Positions 5,945 through 10,739 of a stretch of DNA of 10,739 nucleotides are shown piece after piece; the stretch's first letter is position 1, and the number at the start of each line of letters is the position of its first letter. Location of the stretch: contig SMXR01000053.1 in assembly GCA_004356215.1 (NCBI GenBank), positions 1-10,739 on the forward strand, given 5' to 3'. The stretch is from Alphaproteobacteria bacterium. GTDB taxonomy: Bacteria > Pseudomonadota > Alphaproteobacteria > Sphingomonadales > SMXR01. Position numbers and translations under genes: made by a program. The notes beneath the pieces were generated by a model, which was given only the letters and a program-made list of their open reading frames with translations, made no database searches and was not told the origin of the DNA.

Positions 5945-7266
5945 TCCGCATCCTTAATGTTCGCGCCCAGACCGGTCATCAGCTTAGCAAAGCCCGGGAA
6001 ACTTGTAGATATACTTTCTGCACCCCTGACTGTGACCGGGTTCCTGGCCCTTAAACCCAAAACCAGAAACGCCATGGCAATACGGTGATCATGGTGGGCA
6101 TCGATCATGCCGCCACCCGGGACCATACCGCCCAAACCCTTGATTTTAAGGCCGTCAGATAACTCCTCGACCTCAACCCCATTGGCGGTCAAGCCCTGGG
6201 CCATTTCTTTTAGGCGGTCGCTTTCTTTCAAGCGCAATTCCTGAAGGCCGCGAAACTCGCTGATGCCCTTGGCCAGGGCTGCGGCGACAAAAAGGATTGG
6301 AAATTCGTCTATCATCCGCGGTGCTATGGCCGCACTGGTTTTAATCCCGGAAAGGCTTGAATGCCCTGCCAAAAGGTCTGCCACTGGCTCACCCGAACAG
6401 TTTTTTTGGTTTGTCATTTCTATGTTTGCCCCCATGGTGGCCAGGACATCCAGCAGGCCGGTCCGCAGCGGGTTCACGCCAACGTTTTTAAGGGTAATTT
6501 TTGAACCGGGGACTGTCAGGGCGGCGACAATAAGAAAAGCCGCCGCAGAAAAATCTCCCGGGATAACCAGACTCTGGGGCCGCAGGACCGGCCGGCCCTT
6601 TATGATCACCTTAACAGAGCCATTATCCCCGGTTTCCTTCAGGATTTTAGCGCCAAACCCGGCCAAGAGGCGCTCAGTATGATCGCGGGTTGGCAACCTT
6701 TCGACAACCGATGTTTCGCCCGCCGCCCCCAGCGCTGCCAAAAGAATGGCAGATTTGACCTGGGCCGATGGGACTTTTGAAACATAATCTATAGCCCGAA
6801 GGTTGGCGCTGCCGGTCAGGGTAAACGGCAAGGTTGTCGCCCCTTTGGGGTCGACCATTGCCCCCATATCACATAAAGGGGCAAGAATCCGGGCCATTGG
6901 CCGGGTGACCAGCGAGGAATCACCGGTGATCCGGACAGCAAAAGGGCAGCCGGCCAGAAGACCCATCATTAATCGCGCCCCGGTACCCGAATTGCCAAAA
7001 TCAAGCGGCACCTTGGGTGGTTTAAGCCCCCCCGTGCCGACGCCCGCGACCTGAAAGTTCGTCAAATTTTTTTTAATTTTTACCCCAAGGGCGGCAAGCG
7101 CCTTTTTAGTATTCAAAACATCTTCTGATTCCAAAAGACCCTCAATTTGGCTCATTCCCGGGGCCAGGGCGGCCAATAATAATGCTCGGTGAGAGATCGA
7201 TTTATCGCCTGGAATCCTTGCCTTGCCAATGAATTTAGAAGATGATTTTGAAACAAGTGTGGTCAT
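5941..7266 (-). CDS. aroA: 3-phosphoshikimate 1-carboxyvinyltransferase (EPSP synthase), class II-like
   Basis: AroA transfers enolpyruvyl from PEP to shikimate-3-phosphate, giving EPSP, the step before chorismate. The 441-residue, two-domain protein resembles the Agrobacterium CP4 enzyme (class II) more than E. coli AroA. It has IPGDKSISHR (18-27, catalytic K22), LDFGNSGTGARL (88-99), PSAQVKSA (166-173), TRDHTE (193-198), IDEFPIL (319-325, catalytic D320), LRLKESDRL (344-352, E348) and DHRIAM (393-398). At the position of CP4 Ala100, which confers glyphosate tolerance, this protein has Gly94, the ancestral glyphosate-sensitive state; position 99 is Leu as in CP4. The CP4 NPTRTG is NPLRTG here. 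The SD is weak (AAGAG before GCCATAATG). It is the first gene of its unit, transcribed away from the gene at 7404. Confidence 0.97.
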   Translation of the reverse strand: MTTLVSKSSSKFIGKARIPGDKSISHRALLLAALAPGMSQIEGLLESEDVLNTKKALAALGVKIKKNLTNFQVAGVGTGGLKPPKVPLDFGNSGTGARLMMGLLAGCPFAVRITGDSSLVTRPMARILAPLCDMGAMVDPKGATTLPFTLTGSANLRAIDYVSKVPSAQVKSAILLAALGAAGETSVVERLPTRDHTERLLAGFGAKILKETGDNGSVKVIIKGRPVLRPQSLVIPGDFSAAAFLIVAALTVPGSKITLKNVGVNPLRTGLLDVLATMGANIEMTNQKNCSGEPVADLLAGHSSLSGIKTSAAIAPRMIDEFPILFVAAALAKGISEFRGLQELRLKESDRLKEMAQGLTANGVEVEELSDGLKIKGLGGMVPGGGMIDAHHDHRIAMAFLVLGLRARNPVTVRGAESISTSFPGFAKLMTGLGANIKDAE

Positions 7267-7325
7267 TATGGCTCTTTTGAGTTCCTTGTTTTTTAAAAAA
7301 AATTAACCCGCGGCGCTTTTAGGTT

Positions 7326-7354
7326 TTGACAGAAGCCAAACTTCATGGCAAGGG
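7326..7354 (+). promoter_or_regulatory. possible promoter for the TIGR02300-like gene
   Basis: A perfect TTGACA (7326-7331) lies about 75 bases before the GTG start. The hexamer 17 bases downstream is CAAGGG, a poor -10. The -35 plus the GGCA at the same distance (7347-7350) matches the layout before ihfB, which raises confidence slightly. The aroA promoter must also lie in this divergent gap on the other strand, but I could not pick it out. Confidence 0.35.
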
Positions 7355-7403
7355 AAGCGCCAACCCGATATTGTTTTAGAGATTTACAGGTAAGGAGCTG
7401 ATT

Positions 7404-7775
7404 GTGGCAAAAGAAAAATGGGGAACCAAGCGGACCTGCCCGAAATGTGCGACCCGCTTTTATGATCTGGGCAAGGGAGACCCTATTGTGTGCATTGAAT
7501 GCGGCAACGAATGGGTGCCCGAGCCAATATTGAAAAGCCGTTCGCCACATTTGGAAGAAGCCAAAAAGCCCATCGAAAAAGCCACTGAAGCTGTTGAGGC
7601 GGAAAAGGTTGAGGATGATCCCAAAGAAGAGGATGCCGATCTTCCCAAAGAAGAGGATGCCGATCTTCCCAAAGAAGAGGATGAAGCCAACCCCGACAAT
7701 GATCTGGACCTTGGTGACGACAACGATGTTGCGGCCGTTATCGAAACACCTAAAAAACCGGATGAGGGTGGATAA
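7404..7775 (+). CDS. TIGR02300-like 'FYDL' protein with zinc-knuckle head and acidic tail
   Basis: A 123-residue protein of unknown function. The head (1-45) has GTKRTCPKCATRFYDL and then PIVCIECGNEW. C12/C15 and C30/C33 form two CxxC pairs that look like a zinc ribbon. The KRTCP..FYDL pattern next to aroA matches the alphaproteobacterial TIGR02300 family as I know it, whose biochemical role is undefined. The rest (about 50-123) is acidic and low in complexity, rich in Glu/Asp/Pro/Ala, and includes a DNA-level repeat. It is probably disordered. The start is GTG, chosen because AGGAG (7393-7397) lies 6 bases upstream and translation from there gives the conserved MAKxxxGTKR N terminus. It is transcribed divergently from aroA and lies just upstream of the tRNA. 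Confidence 0.88.
   Translation: MAKEKWGTKRTCPKCATRFYDLGKGDPIVCIECGNEWVPEPILKSRSPHLEEAKKPIEKATEAVEAEKVEDDPKEEDADLPKEEDADLPKEEDEANPDNDLDLGDDNDVAAVIETPKKPDEGG
7620..7683 (+). repeat. 24-bp perfect tandem repeat in the acidic tail
   Basis: The 24-bp unit CCCAAAGAAGAGGATGCCGA plus TCTT occurs at 7620-7643 and 7644-7667 without a mismatch, then a 16-base partial third copy runs to 7683. It encodes PKEEDADL twice, then PKEED. The length is a multiple of three, so copy changes keep the frame; perfect identity points to recent slippage or duplication. Confidence 0.95.
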
Positions 7776-7788
7776 ACCAGAAGTTTGC

Positions 7789-7817
7789 TTGATCGATCTT
7801 CGTCTGCGTTTTAAAAT
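7789..7817 (+). promoter_or_regulatory. sigma-70 type promoter of the tRNA-Ala gene
   Basis: TTGATC (7789-7794) and TAAAAT (7812-7817) are separated by exactly 17 bases, ending 10 bases before the tRNA. The predicted start, about 7 bases after the -10 box, leaves only a very short 5' leader. The -35 begins 13 bases after the stop codon of the upstream gene. Confidence 0.65.
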
Positions 7818-7827
7818 ACTTTTTTTC

Positions 7828-7903
7828 GGGGCCATAGCTCAGTTGGGAGAGCGCTACACTGGCAGTGTAGAGGTCGGCGGTTCGAACCCGCCTGGCTCCA
7901 CCA
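7828..7903 (+). tRNA. tRNA-Ala (anticodon GGC)
   Basis: A complete 76-base cloverleaf. The acceptor arms GGGGCCA and TGGCTCC pair throughout and include the G3-U70 wobble that is the alanine identity element. The D arm is GCTC..GAGC, the anticodon arm is CTACA/TGTAG with loop CTGGCAG (anticodon GGC, reads GCC/GCU), and the T arm is GGCGG-TTCGAAC-CCGCC. The 3' CCA is encoded. A TTTTT run follows directly (7904-7908) and may help end transcription. Confidence 0.98.
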
Positions 7904-7946
7904 TTTTTACTTTCTCAAATTAGAAGTTTAAAGTGGGGTAAATGAA

Positions 7947-9989
7947 ATGAAGTATTTTTCAGCATTAATTGTGGTGGGTTTTATTCTTACCTCTTGTGCC
8001 CATCAAAAACCTCAAGACCCCGTTCCCTTTATTAACAACGCTACCGGTCTCGACCTGTCCGGTATTGATATCAATACCCGCCCCCAGGACGATATTTACC
8101 AGTTTGCAAACGGTGCCTGGAAAGAAAAAACCAGCATACCAGACCATCAATCCAGTATCGGGGTTTTAACTTCCCTTAGGGATGTTCGCGATATCAGGGT
8201 GGTCCTTTTTCTGGACGAATTTTCCAGACAAACAAACAAAACCAAAGGTTCGGACGAACAAATCCTGGGTGACCTTTTTTATAGCCTTACCCGAGATAGT
8301 TTAATTGAGGGCAGGGGCATCCAACCGATTCATTCTTTGTTGCAAGAAATAGACGACGTTAAGAACAAAGCCCAATTAGAACACGCCATCGCCAACCTTA
8401 TCACCAGCAATGTCAGGATTCCTTTTGCCTTTGACGTAAGGCCGGATTTTAATGATTCGTCGCAACATATTCTTTCTTTTTTTCAAAGTGGGTTGGGTAT
8501 GCCCACCCGGGAATATTATTTGAGCAGCGACCAAGAGTTTGCAAGGATTCGGGTTGAATACAAAATTTATCTGGAAAAAATTCTGAGTGCTGCCAATTTT
8601 GCCGATGCCATTGAGCGGGCCCAAAATGCCTATAAAATAGAACGTCTGCTGGCAGCGGGGCAATGGCCCAATGTTGACCGCAGGGACCCGGTTAAAATCA
8701 CCAACACTTACCGACCCGAAAACCTGAAGCACTTAACAGACAAATTAAACTGGGCAATTTATTTGCAAGCTCTGGGGGCCGAAAAAGAAACAAACATCAA
8801 TATTAGCGAAACAGGATTTTTTGTGGCGCTTGGGAATATCCTGGAAGAGCAGTCCGTGGAAGCCTGGAAAGATTATTTGAGGGTTAGGGTTTTGGCTGCT
8901 TACGCCCGGTATCTGGAAGATGAATTTCGCACGATCTATAACGACTTTTACGAGGGTGTGGTTCGCGGAGCTAAAAAAAATCCCACCAGACTCCAAAGGG
9001 CAGTTTTTATCATCAACACTATTATGGGGGACGCAGTCGGGAAGATTTATGTGGAAAGGTTTTTTCCCCCTTCATCCAAGAAAAAAATGGAAACGCTGGT
9101 AGCGAATGTTAAAGCCGCCTTCAAAGACAGACTTCAAAACAACACATGGTTGTCAAACCCAACCAAAGACCTGGCAATTGTTAAGCTTGATAGCCTTTTA
9201 ACTGAAATCGGATACCCCACCGAGTGGATAGACTATTCTAAATTGAAAATAGACAAAGCAAGCCCACTCCAAAATGTGAAAAATATTTATTCATTTTATT
9301 TTGGTCAAAAGCTAAAAAAATTGGGGACACTGGCCAAAAGAAACGCCTGGAATTTTGGCCCCCACATCGTCAACGCCCAGTTTTTACCCTACCAGAATGC
9401 GATGTTTTATCCCGCTGGATTTCTGGAGCCTCCTTATTTCAACGCCTTGGCAGATGACGCTGTAAATTATGCTGGTATCGGTGTCATTATAGGCCATGAG
9501 ATTGGTCATGCATTTGATGACCAGGGGCGACAATTTGGACCAGAAGGGACCCTTGAGGATTGGTGGCGCGATGAAGATATCAAGAATTTCAAAAAACAAA
9601 CAAAGGCCCTTGTGGATTTGTTCAATCAATACAGTCCGATCGAAGGGATGACCATCAATGGAAATTTAACCTTGGGTGAAAATATTGGGGATTTGGTCGG
9701 GGTCCAGGTAGCCTATGATGCTTACATCAAAAGCCTGAACGGAAAGCCAGCCCCTGTTATCGATGGTTTCACCGGCCCGCAAAGGTTTTTTATTGGCTAC
9801 GCCCAAAGCGTTCGCTCAAAATCCCGGGCCGAGGCTATCAGGCAATGGTTGGTATCCGACCCGCACTCTCCTGATGAATTCAGGGTCATAGGGATTGTCC
9901 CGCATATCCCTGCTTTTTATGGCGCGTTCAATATTAAAGAGGGTGATGGAATGTACCTGCCGCCAGAGGACAGAGTTTCAATCTGGTGA
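7947..9989 (+). CDS. M13 family (neprilysin/PepO-like) metallopeptidase lipoprotein
   Basis: A 680-residue zinc endopeptidase of the M13 family, expected to cut oligopeptides outside the cytoplasm. Residues 1-17 form a lipoprotein signal with lipobox LTSC (Cys17). Ala at +2 suggests outer-membrane sorting under the E. coli rule. The N-terminal M13 domain runs from about 45 to 430, the catalytic domain from about 475 to the end. Zinc ligands are H517 and H521 (HEIGH) and E578 (ENIGD), with E518 the base and D582 supporting. H640 and R646 (DPHSPDEFR) align with neprilysin H711 and R717. The substrate-binding motif NAYY is NAQF (476-479): Asn and Ala are kept, the aromatic third residue is lost. 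The C terminus GDGMYLPPEDRVSIW is standard. The ATG at 7947 is 43 bases after the tRNA, with GGGG 8 bases upstream. The sequence looks more AT-rich than the aroA side. Confidence 0.95.
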   Translation: MKYFSALIVVGFILTSCAHQKPQDPVPFINNATGLDLSGIDINTRPQDDIYQFANGAWKEKTSIPDHQSSIGVLTSLRDVRDIRVVLFLDEFSRQTNKTKGSDEQILGDLFYSLTRDSLIEGRGIQPIHSLLQEIDDVKNKAQLEHAIANLITSNVRIPFAFDVRPDFNDSSQHILSFFQSGLGMPTREYYLSSDQEFARIRVEYKIYLEKILSAANFADAIERAQNAYKIERLLAAGQWPNVDRRDPVKITNTYRPENLKHLTDKLNWAIYLQALGAEKETNINISETGFFVALGNILEEQSVEAWKDYLRVRVLAAYARYLEDEFRTIYNDFYEGVVRGAKKNPTRLQRAVFIINTIMGDAVGKIYVERFFPPSSKKKMETLVANVKAAFKDRLQNNTWLSNPTKDLAIVKLDSLLTEIGYPTEWIDYSKLKIDKASPLQNVKNIYSFYFGQKLKKLGTLAKRNAWNFGPHIVNAQFLPYQNAMFYPAGFLEPPYFNALADDAVNYAGIGVIIGHEIGHAFDDQGRQFGPEGTLEDWWRDEDIKNFKKQTKALVDLFNQYSPIEGMTINGNLTLGENIGDLVGVQVAYDAYIKSLNGKPAPVIDGFTGPQRFFIGYAQSVRSKSRAEAIRQWLVSDPHSPDEFRVIGIVPHIPAFYGAFNIKEGDGMYLPPEDRVSIW

Positions 9990-9996
9990 GAAGAAA

Positions 9997-10050
9997 AAAC
10001 CCCTAAAAGGGATATAAGATTAGGGTTTCTGCGCTTATTTTATTCTTTTA
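9997..10050 (+). terminator. weak putative terminator after the M13 gene
   Basis: AAACCCCTAA (9997-10006) can pair with TTAGGGTTT (10020-10028), leaving one bulged C, a few bases after the stop codon. A T-rich but interrupted stretch follows from 10035. An alternative 9-bp hairpin, TTTCTGCGC (10026-10034) with GTGCAGAAA (10051-10059), shares bases with it. Function as a terminator is plausible but not clear. Confidence 0.35.
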
Positions 10051-10112
10051 GTGCAGAAAAGGCGATTTGATAGTATAAAATCCGGGGCAAAGAAAGCTTG
10101 GGCGGTTTATAT

Positions 10113-10610
10113 ATGACTAATGAATCTCTTGAAACCACACTACTTTTATTCTTTCTTTTTTATATAATTGCCTCGTTTGGTGTTTCTGTTTGGCTGTCTA
10201 TCAAAAAAAATGAGGCGCTGCTGGCGGCAAATTCCAAGCTGATGCCCTATAAATGGGGGTATTACTGGGGATATTTTAGTATTTTGGTCGCGCCCATGCC
10301 TCTATTTCTTTTATGGTACAGCCCCCAAATGGGCGCATTTGAAGTGGGCGCAACACCTACGTTTATTGGATTAAAACCCACCTTTGATCAAATATTGGTC
10401 GAGGCTATGTATAGTTTAAGTTTTGCGTTAATTGGCGTGGGAATCATCAAAAGAATTCCTCTGGCATGGATTGCGTCTGCCGGAATGTTTATTGTAATTT
10501 TTATATTTCAGTTTCAATGGATGGGATTGGTAATAGCTGCCATAAACGGATATTACGCTTGGAAAAGGCGCCAGGAATTGAACTTTTTGTCCTTTTTCAA
10601 AAAGAAATAA
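10113..10610 (+). CDS. unrecognised multi-pass membrane protein
   Basis: I do not recognise this gene. From the ATG at 10113 it encodes 165 residues. Hydrophobic segments lie at about 9-29, 50-69, 93-112 and 116-149; the last is long enough for one long or two short helices. A basic loop (IKKNEALLAANSK) follows the first helix, and the C terminus (KRRQELNFLSFFKKK) is strongly basic, which would place it in the cytoplasm under the positive-inside rule. Aromatic residues are plentiful, for example WGYYWGYF at 48-55. A TTG at 10098 would add five residues, but neither start has a good SD, and the ATG is preferred as the commoner codon. A TATAAAAT stretch (10074-10081) could be a -10 box, without a matching -35. 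Function cannot be inferred from its neighbours. Confidence 0.75.
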   Translation: MTNESLETTLLLFFLFYIIASFGVSVWLSIKKNEALLAANSKLMPYKWGYYWGYFSILVAPMPLFLLWYSPQMGAFEVGATPTFIGLKPTFDQILVEAMYSLSFALIGVGIIKRIPLAWIASAGMFIVIFIFQFQWMGLVIAAINGYYAWKRRQELNFLSFFKKK

Positions 10611-10730
10611 AACCCCGGCGCTTTGGCGGGAAGGTACTTCCTTAATAAAACCACATTTTTGTATTCATTTATGGTTCAGGTTAGCTTCCCTAAGATCAGC
10701 CTTAACCGTAGAAAACGAATTGAGGTAGAA

Positions 10731-10739
10731 ATGTTTAAA
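10731..10739 (+). CDS. start of a further gene cut by the window edge
   Basis: The last nine bases, ATGTTTAAA, follow a good ribosome binding site (GAGGT at 10722-10726, four bases before the ATG). This looks like a genuine translation start reading M-F-K and continuing outside the window. The product cannot be identified. The 120 bases before it (10611-10730) hold only small hairpins and no clear promoter. Confidence 0.5.

Noticed and set aside
7293..7835. 180-codon minus-strand frame with GKIGILFFGKIGILFFG repeats
   Set aside because: Antisense shadow of the 24-bp repeat in the TIGR02300-like gene, which has a good SD and conserved motifs on the plus strand.
7904..7946. Possible attachment-site repeat of the tRNA 3' end
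   Set aside because: No second copy of the T-arm/acceptor sequence was found by eye downstream, and there is no integrase gene in the window.
7942..7950. Minimal ORF ATG-AAA-TGA overlapping the M13 start codon
   Set aside because: The SD-like GGGG is only 3 bases from this ATG and suitably spaced for the real start at 7947. A two-codon ORF of AT-rich bases easily arises by chance.
10629..10641. Small hairpin GGAAG-GTA-CTTCC after the membrane protein gene
   Set aside because: Only five base pairs, with no T run after it; too weak to call a terminator.

Overview
The window reads as a chromosomal housekeeping region of an alphaproteobacterium. The reasons are the gene order aroA-cmk-rpsA-ihfB-lapA-pyrF-trpF-trpB, the divergent gene for a TIGR02300-type 'FYDL' protein beside aroA, and a class II (CP4-like) AroA. 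Base composition looks moderate on the left and somewhat more AT-rich on the right (judged by eye). The order would fit Rhodospirillales-like or marine alphaproteobacteria, but genus cannot be named from this sequence.

Left two thirds (1-7266), all on the minus strand. Transcription runs right to left: aroA (EPSP synthase), cmk (CMP kinase, ATGA overlap with aroA), a 120-base structured leader, then rpsA (ribosomal protein S1). A clear intrinsic terminator follows rpsA. A second unit then starts from a probable promoter near 3000-3027: ihfB (IHF beta), a LapA-like membrane protein, pyrF (OMP decarboxylase), trpF (PRA isomerase) and trpB (tryptophan synthase beta, cut by the window edge). The two units combine aromatic/tryptophan and pyrimidine synthesis with translation and nucleoid functions. 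LapB (YciM), which separates lapA from pyrF in E. coli, is absent here.

Right third (7267-10739), plus strand. A divergent intergenic region leads to a GTG-started TIGR02300-like protein with a two-CxxC zinc-knuckle head and an acidic tail built partly from a 24-bp repeat. Next come a tRNA-Ala(GGC) with its own promoter, an outer-membrane-type lipoprotein M13 (neprilysin/PepO) metallopeptidase with all catalytic residues present, an unrecognised multi-pass membrane protein of about 165 residues, and the first three codons of another gene at the very end.

No stretch over 300 bases lacks a gene. The larger gaps (2933-3157, 5177-5296, 7267-7403, 9990-10112, 10611-10730) hold the regulatory elements listed or weak hairpins. 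I see no CRISPR array, insertion sequence, prophage, toxin-antitoxin or defence system, and I do not claim a new system. The most distinctive features are the roughly 110-residue lysine/alanine/proline tail on S1, resembling a histone H1-like domain, the hairpin-rich rpsA leader, and the pyrF-trpF junction, where an anti-Shine-Dalgarno-like CCTCCT precedes trpF instead of a ribosome binding site.
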